Source of the DNA: Streptomyces phaeolivaceus
GTDB taxonomy: Bacteria > Actinomycetota > Actinomycetes > Streptomycetales > Streptomycetaceae
Assembly: GCF_009184865.1 (NCBI RefSeq)
Contig: NZ_CP045096.1
Coordinates: 9,672,001 to 9,736,000, forward strand
Reading direction: 5' to 3'
Length of the DNA stretch: 64,000 bases
In this document: piece by piece, positions 26,414 through 35,006 of the stretch
Position numbering within the stretch: the stretch's first letter is position 1
How the letters are laid out: the number at the start of each line of letters is the position of its first letter
The notes under the pieces: model-generated
Seen by the model: the letters and a program-made list of their open reading frames with translations, nothing else
Database searches by the model: none
What the model was told of the DNA's origin: nothing
Program-made: the position numbers and the translations under genes

Positions 26414-27760
26414 GCGAACCGTTGCAGCCGTCCGACCCGTCCCGCATCGCCGGGTTCCGCCTGCTGAGGCGGCTCGGCGCGGGCGGCATGGGCGTCGTCC
26501 ACCTCGGCCGCACCGACTCCGGCGCACTGGCGGTCGTCAAGGTCATCCGGGGGGAGAGCACCGGCGACGACGACTTCCGGGCCCGGTTCGCCCGGGAGGT
26601 GGATCTCGCCCGCCGGGTGGACAGCCCCTGGGTGGCGCCCGTCCTGGACGCGGACGCCGAGGCCCGCGACCCCTGGCTGGCCACCGCGTTCGTCCCCGGG
26701 CCCTCCGTCGCCGAGGCCGTCGCCGCGCACGGCCCGCTGCCCCCACGCGCCGTACGCGCCCTCGGCGGGCTGCTCGCCGAGGCACTGGACGCCGTGCACA
26801 CGGCCGGGCTCGTCCACCGCGACGTCAGGCCCGGGAACGTGCTGCTCGCCGTGGACGGCCCCCGACTGATCGACTTCGGTATCGCCCGCGCCGCCGACGA
26901 CACGGCCCTGACCGCGTCCGGGATGGTCGTCGGCACCCCCGGCTTCCTCGCCCCGGAGCAGGCCCAGGGCCACCCGGCCTCGTCCGCGAGTGATGTCTTC
27001 GCCCTGGGCTGCGTACTGGCGTACGCGTCCACCGGCACCCCGCCCTTCGGCACCGGGACACCGGACGCCCTGCTCTATCGCACGGTCCACGACGAACCCG
27101 AACTCGGCGGCCTGGAGGGCGAGTTGTCCGCCGTGGTCGCCCGCTGTCTGGCCAAGGACCCGGACGCGCGGCCCACCACCGAGCAGCTGCGGCGGCTGCT
27201 CGCCGAGGACGCCACGGACACCTTCGGCGACCGGCTCCCCGACCCCGTGGCCCGGATGGTCGCCGCCCGCGTCGCCGAGGGTCTCTGCTCGACGCGGGCC
27301 ACCGGGGCGCCCGGGTCGCGGGCGAACACGTCCTCGGCGCCCCCTTCCTCGCCGTCGCCGAGGACTGGCGGATCGGCACCTCCCACACCGACGCGAACGC
27401 CGACCCCCGCACCAAGGCGTTCGCCGCAGCGTTCCGTGCCCGCCACGCGGGAGCCGCGCCCGGCCCCTGGGCGGCCGAGGCGTACGACGCCGTCCGGTTC
27501 GCCGCCCAGGGCCCCGCCTCCGCCGGCGACGACGGCCGCTCCGCCCTGCGCTCCGAACTCCTGCGCCCCCCTGGCAGGGCATCACCCGCCGGATGGGCTT
27601 CGACGCCGACTCGCAGTACATCCAGGTCGGCGACGACAGCGGCGGCTTCCTGTTCCGGGTGACCGGGGGAGCGGCCCGCTTCGTGACCCGCTCCGACGAC
27701 ATCGGCAAGCGGAAGCGAAGCCCGGCGATCAGCCTCCACCGCCCGGCCGCATCAGACCGG
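26410..27760 (+). pseudogene. third sensor kinase: kinase domain kept, sensor mostly deleted and frameshifted
   Basis: From the GTG at 26410 an intact kinase domain runs to about 27280: '[12 protein letters not shown]', 'HRDVRPGNVLL' (Arg where Lys is usual), DFG and 'APEQ'. At 27285 homology jumps straight into the C-terminal part of the binding-protein sensor, in another frame: 'LLDAGHRGARVAGEHVLGAPF' then '[13 protein letters not shown]'. Linker, membrane helix and roughly the first two thirds of the sensor are missing. A second shift occurs in a six-C run at 27566-27571, after which 'WQGITRRMGFDADSQYIQVG' continues. The kinase frame itself reads into a Pro/Arg-rich tail until 27807. A soluble kinase might still be made. 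Confidence 0.82.
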
Positions 27761-28093
27761 GCCGCCGCCGAACCCGATCTCGTTCCCGTCGGGATCGTGG
27801 TATGTGACCTTGCGTACGCCGTTCGCGTACGTCTCGCGGCTGCTGGGCTCCAGCCCCCGGCCGGTGATCCCGGCGACATGGCCGTCGAGGTCGTCGACGA
27901 AGACGGTGTGCAGGGCGTGACCGGCGCGCCCCGGCCGGTGCTCGACATACACATACCGGTGCTCCGCCAGCTCCCACACGGCCTCCGTGTCGTTCGGGAA
28001 GAACGTCGGCGGCGCACCGAAGAGTCGCTCGTACCAGGTGAGCGCCACGCTGTAGTCGTTCACGGGAATGCCTGCGAAGAGGACGACGGCCAT
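27752..28093 (-). CDS. VOC-fold (glyoxalase/bleomycin-resistance-like) protein
   Basis: The product has 113 residues from the ATG at 28093 (MAVVLFAGIPVNDYSVALTWYERLFG). It has the paired beta-alpha-beta-beta-beta modules of the VOC family, with 'ERLFGAPPTFFPNDTEAVWEL' and 'VRKVTYHDPDGNEIGFGGG'. Members bind a metal and act on or sequester small molecules; the substrate cannot be read from sequence. Its 3' end overlaps the out-of-frame tail of the decayed kinase on the other strand. Confidence 0.85.
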   Translation of the reverse strand: MAVVLFAGIPVNDYSVALTWYERLFGAPPTFFPNDTEAVWELAEHRYVYVEHRPGRAGHALHTVFVDDLDGHVAGITGRGLEPSSRETYANGVRKVTYHDPDGNEIGFGGGPV

Positions 28094-28121
28094 GGCGCAA
28101 TCGTAGGCCCGGCGACCGGCA

Positions 28122-30125
28122 TCAGACACCGATCCGCGCGGCGACGACCGGGGCGAGCCGGTCGGCGATCGCGCGGTGTCCCTGGTCGTTGGGGTGTACG
28201 GAGTCGGTGAGGTCGCCGGACCCCAGCCAGCCCGTGGTGTCGACGAAGGACACCCGGGAGTCCCCGCCCGCGACCGCCCCCCGCACGGCGGCCTCGGTCT
28301 GCGGCACGAACCGCCCCCGGAAGGTCTCCAGGGCGAAGATCCAGGCTCCCGGATGCGCGGCGCGGACCTTCCGCAGCAGACTGCTGCAGGCGGCCTGGAA
28401 CTGCGCCGAACTCACCCCGTGGCCCGCGTCGTTGGTGCCCAGATTGATCACGACGGCGTCGGCCCGGTAGCGGGCGGCGTCCCAGTCGGGTGTCGCCGCG
28501 TTGGGGTTGAGCTTGGTGTACTGCCGCTCCAGGCCCACACAGCCGTCCGTCGCCGCGACCAGACAGGCACCGCCCTGGGCGATCTGCGTGTGCTCGGTGC
28601 CGAGCCGCTCCCCGATCAGCCAGCCGTACGCGGTACGGGCGTTCTGCGAGCTGGTCGTGCCCACGGTGATGGAGTCGCCCACGAACTCGACCAGTTTCGT
28701 CGGCGCGGGCGGCGCGAAGGTCGTCGCGCCGCTGTCCAGGACCAGCCCCTGGAAGACGGCGTCACCGCGATAGGAGCCCGCCACCACCTGGTAGTTGACC
28801 TGCAAGGTGTGGCGACCTGGGGACAGCGCGGCCGGGGTCAGGTTCACCGTCCCCTTCACGTCGTCGTAGAACCGCACGGGCCCGTCGTCGATCCGCGCCC
28901 AGAAGTCGATCGTGCCGCGCTGCTTCAGCTGCACGGTCCGCCCGGTGAAGCCGACCCGGTAGTAGGCGCCGGCCCAGTACGGCGTGTACGCGGTGCTCGA
29001 CGTGGTGGTGTCCCAGCGGCCGACGAACTTGATGTTCGGGTCGCCGGGCTGTCCGGGCGCCGCCGCCCGCACCGAGGCCGACGCCGTGCCGTTCAGGGCG
29101 GCGCCGATCACCGGGGCGAGCCGGTCCGCGAACTTGGTGTGGCCCGCCTCGTTGGGATGTCCGTTGCCGTCCTCGTAGTCGGCGCCGTCCGTCAGCCAGC
29201 CGCTGGTGTCGACGTAACGGACCCTGCTGTCCCCGGCGCCGTTGCGCGCGGCGACGGCCGCCCTCGTCTCTGCGACGTACCGCTTCTTGAGGGTCCGCAC
29301 CGCGAACAGCGTCGCGTCCGGGTACTTCGCGCGCACGTCCCGCAGGAAGGCGGTGTACGCCGCCTGGAACGCGGCGCCGGTCACACCATGCCCGATGTCG
29401 TTGGTGCCGAGGTTGACGACGACCGCGCTCGCCCGGTAGCGGGAGAAGTCCCAGTCCACGGCGCCCGTACTGGCCGTCCTGAAGAACTGACCGCTCAGAC
29501 CGGTGCAGCCGGACCGTGCGACGAGGCAGTACCCGGCGCGCGCGATCCGCGTGTGCCGCATGCCCAGCCGCTCACCCGTCTTCCACGCGTACGAGTCGAG
29601 CGCCAGCCGGTCGGTGAGGGCACCGGCGGTGATGGAGTCGCCGACGAACTCGATCAGCCCCGGCGCCGCGCCCGGAGCGACCGTACGGGCACCGGCGTCC
29701 AGCACCAGCCCCTGGAACACCGTGTCCCCGGACCGGTAGGTGATCCGCAGCGCGTGCGTGCCCGGGGCGAGGGGGCGCGGGGTGAGGTTCACCGTGCCGC
29801 GCACGCCCGCGTGGAACACGTCGGGGCCGCCGTCGACGCTGACGTGGAGATTGACCGCGTCCCGCGCCTTCACCTGCACCGTGGTGCCGGTGAACGACGT
29901 CTGTACGTACGCGCCCGCCCAGTGGGCGACCGCCGTCGTACCGGAACTCGTGTCCCAGCGGCCGACGTAGACGAGATGCGGATCGGAGACCGAGCCGTCG
30001 CCCGGCGCGGCGTGGGCGCGGGTGAGGCCGGCCAGTGACAGCAGGCAGACGACGAGCGCCGTGGTGAGGACGGCCGCCAGGGCTCGTGCGCCGCGTCTGC
30101 CGGACCTGTGGGGGGAGGTCAGCAT
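28122..30125 (-). CDS. secreted tandem SGNH esterase, CE2-like (acetyl-xylan/oligosaccharide esterase)
   Basis: The product has 667 residues. Signal peptide at about 1-40 (ALVVCLLSLAGLTRAHAA). Two homologous modules follow, each with an N-terminal jelly-roll ('YVGRWDTSSGTTAVAHWAGAYVQTSF' and 'FVGRWDTTTSSTAYTPYWAGAYYRVGF') and an SGNH catalytic half. Each has 'EFVGDSIT', 'VVNLGTNDIGHG'/'VINLGTNDAGHG', and a late His ('GHPNEAGH', 'VHPNDQGH'). This layout is that of carbohydrate esterase family 2. Duplication in one chain is unusual. A CebR-type box lies 23 bases upstream, suggesting control by cello-oligosaccharides. The protein probably removes acetyl groups from plant polysaccharide outside the cell. 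Confidence 0.87.
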   Translation of the reverse strand: MLTSPHRSGRRGARALAAVLTTALVVCLLSLAGLTRAHAAPGDGSVSDPHLVYVGRWDTSSGTTAVAHWAGAYVQTSFTGTTVQVKARDAVNLHVSVDGGPDVFHAGVRGTVNLTPRPLAPGTHALRITYRSGDTVFQGLVLDAGARTVAPGAAPGLIEFVGDSITAGALTDRLALDSYAWKTGERLGMRHTRIARAGYCLVARSGCTGLSGQFFRTASTGAVDWDFSRYRASAVVVNLGTNDIGHGVTGAAFQAAYTAFLRDVRAKYPDATLFAVRTLKKRYVAETRAAVAARNGAGDSRVRYVDTSGWLTDGADYEDGNGHPNEAGHTKFADRLAPVIGAALNGTASASVRAAAPGQPGDPNIKFVGRWDTTTSSTAYTPYWAGAYYRVGFTGRTVQLKQRGTIDFWARIDDGPVRFYDDVKGTVNLTPAALSPGRHTLQVNYQVVAGSYRGDAVFQGLVLDSGATTFAPPAPTKLVEFVGDSITVGTTSSQNARTAYGWLIGERLGTEHTQIAQGGACLVAATDGCVGLERQYTKLNPNAATPDWDAARYRADAVVINLGTNDAGHGVSSAQFQAACSSLLRKVRAAHPGAWIFALETFRGRFVPQTEAAVRGAVAGGDSRVSFVDTTGWLGSGDLTDSVHPNDQGHRAIADRLAPVVAARIGV

Positions 30126-30147
30126 GGGGATCCTTTCGCACCGGAGG

Positions 30148-30161
30148 TGGGAGCGCTCCCA
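30148..30161. promoter_or_regulatory. CebR-type operator
   Basis: TGGGAGCGCTCCCA is a perfect 14-bp palindrome matching the known CebR box of Streptomyces, which controls cellulose and cellobiose genes. It lies 23 bases upstream of the esterase ATG. Confidence 0.85.
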
Positions 30162-30229
30162 TGAGCAGCCTTCCCACGGAACCAGTGAGCCGGATCGCGG
30201 TCAAGGGGGCGTACGGTGAAGGAAGTTGA

Positions 30230-30257
30230 CGGCGCGTGGTGAAGGAACCACGCGCCG
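30230..30257. terminator. hairpin terminator after the phosphotransferase gene
   Basis: A perfect 11-bp stem (CGGCGCGTGGT / ACCACGCGCCG) with a GAAGGA loop begins ten bases beyond the stop of the minus-strand gene that ends at 30268. Confidence 0.7.
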
Positions 30258-30267
30258 ACGCCTCGCG

Positions 30268-31290
30268 CTACGCGCCCGAGACCATCGCCAGCGCCTCGCC
30301 CCCGTGGTGCTCCGCGATGCCCCGCATGAACGCCCGGTCGGGGAAGTCACCGTCGAGCAGCCGGAGCGGACCCGCCGTCAGCGACAGCCGCTGGGTGAGG
30401 GTGTAGAGCGCGAGCCGGTCCTCGTCGAGGCCCTCCACCGCCAACGGGCGCCAGTGGCCGTCGGGATGGCGCAAACGCAGGAACACATGCTCCCACTCGA
30501 CGTCGAAGTACAGCAGCTCGTCGATGTCGATCAGCACCGGGTGGCCGTGCCGGTCCACCAGGACGTGGTCGAAGCCCAACTCGCCGTGCACGACGGAGTA
30601 TTCGGCCCGGGGATGCACCGCCGCGGCCAGTTCCCGCAGCCGTTCGTCCAGCCGGTCGCGGGCGTCCGCGATCCGCCGGTCGCGCGCCGCCGCCTCGGCG
30701 AGACAGCGCAGCGCGAAGGCGAGCGCGGCCTGCTCGCACGACGGCGCCGCCGCGCTTCCTCCCGCGTCGACCACGGCCACCTTGCCGAAGCCCGGCGCCC
30801 GATGCGCCCGCATCGCCTCCAGTGCCTCCGCGAGACGCGCCACCGTCGGCTCCGCCGCGCGCGGGTCGCGGTCGACCAGCTCCAACAGGTTCTCGCCGGG
30901 GAAGTCCTCCACGATCGCCAGGTCGGCCGGGTGGCGGGTGCGCCCGCGGTCGATCAGATGGATCTCGGGCACCCGCAGCCCCAGCGCGTCCAGCCGCCTG
31001 TGGGCCGCCTCGAACAGGTCGAGTCCGACCCCCGGCGAGAACGGGTCCGTGAGGTCGCCGTCGCCCTCGGTCGCCGGCCAGTAGTTCTCCGACTCGTCCC
31101 ACACATAGGCGACCGCCGTCGTGGCGTCGTCCATCGTCAGGCGGTACACGCCCTTCGTGGTGCCGCCCGTGAGCCGCTCGACCGCCTCCAGCCGACGCCC
31201 GTCACCCAGCGCGGCCCGCGCCGCCCCCGCCCACAGGTCCCGCGCCACGTTCCGGTTCCGGACAGCCACGCCCACCACCCGCCTTCGCAC
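30268..31290 (-). CDS. aminoglycoside-phosphotransferase-like (APH) family protein
   Basis: The product has 340 residues. The kinase-like core shows 'YSVVHGELGFDHVLVDRHGHPVLIDIDELLYFDVEWEHVFLR', where the usual HxDxxxxN reads H-G-E-L-G-F-D-H, and 'IDIDE' stands for the DFG Asp. The Glu and His variants are, as far as I recall, shared by a Streptomyces subgroup, so this may not be inactive. Function is unknown: the family phosphorylates aminoglycosides, choline, sugars or amino acids. The start is uncertain; a GTG seven codons inside (VAVRNRNVA) is possible. Confidence 0.72.
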   Translation of the reverse strand: MRRRVVGVAVRNRNVARDLWAGAARAALGDGRRLEAVERLTGGTTKGVYRLTMDDATTAVAYVWDESENYWPATEGDGDLTDPFSPGVGLDLFEAAHRRLDALGLRVPEIHLIDRGRTRHPADLAIVEDFPGENLLELVDRDPRAAEPTVARLAEALEAMRAHRAPGFGKVAVVDAGGSAAAPSCEQAALAFALRCLAEAAARDRRIADARDRLDERLRELAAAVHPRAEYSVVHGELGFDHVLVDRHGHPVLIDIDELLYFDVEWEHVFLRLRHPDGHWRPLAVEGLDEDRLALYTLTQRLSLTAGPLRLLDGDFPDRAFMRGIAEHHGGEALAMVSGA

Positions 31291-31355
31291 TCGGCAACCC
31301 GGGCACCCTACGCGAGCCGTAGTCCGACGCCGAACGATTTACGCGAGCCTCGGCG

Positions 31356-32729
31356 TCAGCGGCCCTTGCGCACCCGGGCAGCCGCGCGGGCCTCCGCCGT
31401 CCTGCGGGCCTCGGCGGCCTTGCGGGACTCCTTCGCGGGACGGCCCGGACGGGTGCCGAGGCCGCGGAAGGGGGCGTTGCCCGTGGTGGACTTCGTCCCG
31501 GCCGGCGGGCGCTTCGCCCCGGTGATGGCGGTCAACTGCGCCTCGCCGGAGCGCACCTGGGTGACCGTCGGGCGGACCCTGGCCTCGGACAGCATCCGGT
31601 TCACCTCGCGCCGCTCGCCGTGGGTGACCAGCGTGACCACCTTCCCGGACTCCCCGGCGCGTGCCGTACGCCCGCCCCGGTGCAGATAGTCCTTGGCGTC
31701 GGCGGGCGGGTCGACGTTCACCACGAGGTCGAGCGCGTCGATGTGGATGCCCCGCGCCGCGACGTTGGTGGCCACCAGCACGGTGATCGCCCCGTCCTTG
31801 AACTGGCCGAGCGTGTGCGCGCGCTGCGGCTGCGACTTCCCGCTGTGCAGCGCGCCGGCCCGTACCCCGCTGGCCCGCAGATGACGGGTGAACTGGTCGA
31901 CCCCGGCCTTGGTGTCCAGGAACATCAGCACCCGGCCGTCCCGCGCGGCGATCTCGGTCGCGGTGGCGTACTTGTCGGCGCCGTGGATGTTCAGCACATG
32001 GTGTTCCATCGTGGTGACCGAGGCCGCGACCCGGTCGACCGAGGCGAGCACCGGGTCGTCGAGGTGGTCACGCACCAACTGGTCGACATCCTTGTCGAGC
32101 GTGGCGGAGAACAGCAGCCGCTGCCCGTCGGGGCGGACCTGGTCCAGGATCTCCGAGACCTGCGGCAGAAAGCCCAGGTCGCACATCTGGTCCGCCTCGT
32201 CCAGCACGGTGATCCGTACCTGGTTCAGCTGGCAGTCCCGGCGCGACACCAGGTCCGCCAGGCGCCCCGGCGTCGCCACGAGCACCTCGACACCGCTGCG
32301 CAGCGACGCCTGCTGCTTGTTGATCGACAGCCCGCCGACCACCGTCGCCAGCCGTACCCCCAGCGCCTGCGCGTACGGGGTCAGCGCGTCGCTCACCTGC
32401 TGCGCGAGCTCCCGGGTCGGCACCAGGACCAGGGCGAGGGGCCGCTTCGGCTCCGCCCGCAGGCCCGCCGTGCGGACGAGCAGCGCCAGCCCGAACGCCA
32501 GCGTCTTGCCCGACCCGGTCCGCGCCCGGCCGAGGACGTCACGCCCGGCGAGCGCGCTCGGCAGAGTCGCCGCCTGGATCGGGAACGGCTCCGTCACCCC
32601 GAGGTCGGTCATGGTCCGCAGCAGCTCGGGCGGCAGCTCGAGCGCGTCGAAGGACTCGGCCGGCGGCGCGTCGGTGGGCTGCGGCGGCCCGGCGGGGTCG
32701 GAGTCGGAGGCGGACGGCTTCGCGTTCAT
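31356..32729 (-). CDS. DEAD-box RNA helicase
   Basis: The product has 457 residues. Motifs in order: Q-motif 'FPIQAATLPSALAG', Walker A 'ARTGSGKT', 'PTREL', 'DEAD' (VLDEADQMCDLGF), 'SAT', and 'HRGGRTARAGESG' (motif VI). The C-terminal tail is basic (KESRKAAEARRTAEARAAARVRKGR), typical for RNA binding. It unwinds short RNA duplexes in ribosome assembly or mRNA turnover. The ATG at 32729 follows GGAAAGG. The leader contains a 15-bp hairpin downstream of a good -10 element, suggesting message-level control. It follows the RNA-repair pair on the same strand but has its own promoter. Confidence 0.93.
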   Translation of the reverse strand: MNAKPSASDSDPAGPPQPTDAPPAESFDALELPPELLRTMTDLGVTEPFPIQAATLPSALAGRDVLGRARTGSGKTLAFGLALLVRTAGLRAEPKRPLALVLVPTRELAQQVSDALTPYAQALGVRLATVVGGLSINKQQASLRSGVEVLVATPGRLADLVSRRDCQLNQVRITVLDEADQMCDLGFLPQVSEILDQVRPDGQRLLFSATLDKDVDQLVRDHLDDPVLASVDRVAASVTTMEHHVLNIHGADKYATATEIAARDGRVLMFLDTKAGVDQFTRHLRASGVRAGALHSGKSQPQRAHTLGQFKDGAITVLVATNVAARGIHIDALDLVVNVDPPADAKDYLHRGGRTARAGESGKVVTLVTHGERREVNRMLSEARVRPTVTQVRSGEAQLTAITGAKRPPAGTKSTTGNAPFRGLGTRPGRPAKESRKAAEARRTAEARAAARVRKGR

Positions 32730-32762
32730 GGGGAACCTTTCCTGGTGTGGCGCCCGGAACGC

Positions 32763-32796
32763 GCCGGGGCCCGTACCCCTCGGTACGGGCCCCGGC
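32763..32796 (-). promoter_or_regulatory. strong hairpin in the helicase leader
   Basis: A perfect 15-bp stem (GCCGGGGCCCGTACC with GGTACGGGCCCCGGC) has a four-base loop. It lies between the likely -10 element and the ribosome site of the DEAD-box helicase. It could be an attenuator, an RNA structure that the helicase itself opens, or simply the terminator of the upstream repair genes. Confidence 0.6.
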
Positions 32797-32815
32797 GGTG
32801 TCGAAGCGTGCCCCC

Positions 32816-32821
32816 ATTTTA
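32816..32821 (-). promoter_or_regulatory. -10 element of the helicase promoter
   Basis: TAAAAT on the minus strand is an unusually AT-rich hexamer in this genome and a close match to TANNNT. It lies about 20 bases upstream of the leader hairpin. No clear -35 is seen. Confidence 0.5.
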
Positions 32822-32871
32822 CCAGCGGGCGCACGACCGCCGACCGGCCCGCGCGCCGCAGGCCCCGGTGG

Positions 32872-33810
32872 CTAGAACGCGCCGTAGTTGACCTGCCAGG
32901 TCGGCAGCCCCATCCGCCGCCACACGGCGACCACTCGGTCCCGGTCGTCCAGCGAGACCCGCACCGCGAACCGGTGCCGTACATGCCGGTCGAACAGCTC
33001 CGCCTTCACCACGTCGTCGCGCCGCTGGTCCTTGGCGGCCCGCATCCACAGCTCGTCGTACGGCACCTCGTGCGCGCGCAGCCACGACTCCGTCCGCTCC
33101 CGGTGCTCCTCACCGCGCCCGGAGAGCAGGACGATCACATCGCCGTCGGCGCTCCGGAAGGCGCGCAGCGCCCCGCGCACCGACTCGTTGAGGAGGTCCT
33201 CCTCGCAGCGCGTGAAGTCGTAGGCGCCCCGGTCGCCCCGGAGGGCGAGGGTGCCGTCGATGTCGCACATGACCGCCGGGGGCAGCGCCGGGTCGGCGGT
33301 GTACGGCTCGACGGCGGGCTCGTCGTTCAGCCACTCCGCCGTGAGCCGCCAGCCGCCCCGGCGGGACTTGGCGTGCTTGTCGGCGAGGAGCCGGATGATC
33401 TCCTCACCGACCGGCCGCTCCCGCTCGGCGTCGCGCCGCAGGCACTCCTCCACCGGTACGTCGGTGAAGTCGTGCACCACGAACGTGGCCAGCCCCGCCA
33501 CCGCCGCCTTCAGCCGCTTCGGGATGTGCGGTGTCATGTGCGTGTTGTCCACGACGACGTCGAAACCGCCCTCGACGGCCGCGCGCACCGCCGCGTCCTG
33601 GATCGCCAGCACGGTCTGCTCGTGCGCGTACGACCGGCGCTCGGCTCCCTCCGGCCCTTCCGGCAGCGGGACGTCGAGCATCTGCCGCAGATCGTCGAGG
33701 TTGACGCGGCGCATCCGCCCCTCGGACTCCGCCTGCAGCTTGCGCGCCGCCGTCGTCTTCCCCGAGGCGGGCAGCCCCGTCATGACGTGCACCACGGGCA
33801 CGGTCGGCAC
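32872..33810 (-). CDS. polynucleotide kinase/phosphatase (T4 Pnkp-like RNA end-healing enzyme)
   Basis: The product has 312 residues, close to the 301 of T4 Pnkp. The N-terminal half is a P-loop kinase ('HVMTGLPASGKTTAARKLQ') with 'VVVDNTHMTPHIPKRLK'. The C-terminal half is a HAD-type phosphatase, nucleophile block 'VMCDIDGTLALRGDRGAYDF', then 'VIVLLSGRGEEHRERTESWL' and 'WMRAAKDQRRDDVVKAELFD'. Together these phosphorylate 5'-OH and remove 3'-phosphate ends so that RNA can be rejoined. The gene starts two bases after the RNA ligase stop, so the two are surely one operon. RNA rather than DNA is inferred from the ligase partner. Confidence 0.88.
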   Translation of the reverse strand: MPTVPVVHVMTGLPASGKTTAARKLQAESEGRMRRVNLDDLRQMLDVPLPEGPEGAERRSYAHEQTVLAIQDAAVRAAVEGGFDVVVDNTHMTPHIPKRLKAAVAGLATFVVHDFTDVPVEECLRRDAERERPVGEEIIRLLADKHAKSRRGGWRLTAEWLNDEPAVEPYTADPALPPAVMCDIDGTLALRGDRGAYDFTRCEEDLLNESVRGALRAFRSADGDVIVLLSGRGEEHRERTESWLRAHEVPYDELWMRAAKDQRRDDVVKAELFDRHVRHRFAVRVSLDDRDRVVAVWRRMGLPTWQVNYGAF

Positions 33811-33812
33811 GA

Positions 33813-35006
33813 TCAGTTCTCCTCGTCGTATCTGAAGGGGTCGGACGCCTCCGGCCGGGTGGAACGGTACGTCACGAGCACGGTCGGCCGCCCGTCCAGG
33901 CGCTGGAACAGGGCGGGGCGCACGGCGGCGTCGGGCAGCTCCCGCACCGCGCGGGCGAACGCGCCCCGGTCACCGGTGAGATGCGCCAGCGAACGGAACG
34001 CCTCGTCGATCGCCCGCTCCCGGTCCTCCACCTGCTTCTCGATGCCCGCGACCACCCCGCGCACCCAGGCGTCGAACTCGTCGGGCACCTGCTCCAGGAG
34101 CGCGTCCAGGGGCCGGCCGCCGGACGCGACGACGTCCTCCGCCGAGCAGTTGAGGGCCTGTGCGATCTGCTTGGCGGGCAGTCCCGCGAACCGCTGAATG
34201 CCGTGACCGCGCCAGATGTCCCGCTCGGTCACCCCGGTGAGCACCTTGTGCAGCCGTACGTACTCGGCGAACTTGGCCTTCGCCCGCACCCCCGAGGCGA
34301 AGCGCAGCACGAAACCCTCCGCGTCGGTGCCCGTCGCCGCGCTGCCGCCGGGCAGCCGGTTCCCCTCGGTCATCGCCAGCAGCTCGGCGAGCGGCAGCGC
34401 GGGCCGCACGGTGACGACCGAGCCGATGCCCTGCCAGCCCACCGCGGCCTCCGCCAGGGCGATTTCCGTGCCGTCCTCGGCGAACGCGGCCAGCAGCACC
34501 ACGTCCCGCCGGTCGCCGTAGTCGACGACGATCCGGTTCTCCGGGTACAGGATCTCCGCCAGGTACGTCACCCCCGGCACCAGACCGGAGGTGTCCCTCC
34601 CGTCGAGCAGCCGCTGCGCCCAGGTCGCCTGCACGCTGATGAACGACCCCTTGGACGCCACCCGCCACCGGCCCGCGTAGTGGAACACCACCGCGAGGCT
34701 GCCGTCGACCTTGTCGTACACCTCGAACGGCTCGTCCGGGAGCGTCGGCGCGTACGGCTGACCCGCCTCGTGCTCACCGACGTTGAAGAACTTCGGCAGC
34801 GGCAGTGCGACGATCTCCCCGGTGCCGTCGTCGGCCACGAGTCCCCGGCAGCGCGTGGTGACGCGGTTCCACACCCGCTCGTACTGGCACGCCCTCGTGT
34901 ACGTGAGGATGGAGATCGGCAGCGAAGGGTGGGCCTTGCGGGTCACATGGCCAGCGGCAATGGCTGTCTCAAGGTCGCGGAGGCTGAAGAGGTCAGAGAG
35001 CTGCAT
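33813..35006 (-). CDS. T4 Rnl1-type RNA ligase
   Basis: The product has 397 residues. Nucleotidyltransferase motif I is 'VYDKVDGSLAVVF' (Lys99 as the AMP-accepting residue), with upstream 'RCRGLVADD', motif IV 'DAEGFVLRF' and motif V 'RAKAKFAEYVRLHK'. A helical C-terminal domain follows, as in T4 Rnl1. It would seal RNA 5'-phosphate and 3'-OH ends prepared by the adjacent Pnkp-like protein. The first about 30 codons look less GC-rich than the rest, and match in protein a separate fragment at 35755-35886. The ATG at 35006 lies inside the 3' end of the HNH frame. Confidence 0.88.
   Translation of the reverse strand: MQLSDLFSLRDLETAIAAGHVTRKAHPSLPISILTYTRACQYERVWNRVTTRCRGLVADDGTGEIVALPLPKFFNVGEHEAGQPYAPTLPDEPFEVYDKVDGSLAVVFHYAGRWRVASKGSFISVQATWAQRLLDGRDTSGLVPGVTYLAEILYPENRIVVDYGDRRDVVLLAAFAEDGTEIALAEAAVGWQGIGSVVTVRPALPLAELLAMTEGNRLPGGSAATGTDAEGFVLRFASGVRAKAKFAEYVRLHKVLTGVTERDIWRGHGIQRFAGLPAKQIAQALNCSAEDVVASGGRPLDALLEQVPDEFDAWVRGVVAGIEKQVEDRERAIDEAFRSLAHLTGDRGAFARAVRELPDAAVRPALFQRLDGRPTVLVTYRSTRPEASDPFRYDEEN

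Noticed and set aside
30268..31290. Antibiotic-resistance phosphotransferase
   Set aside because: The fold is right, but the active-site pattern is the H-G-E variant and no cluster context supports drug resistance, so only the family is named.
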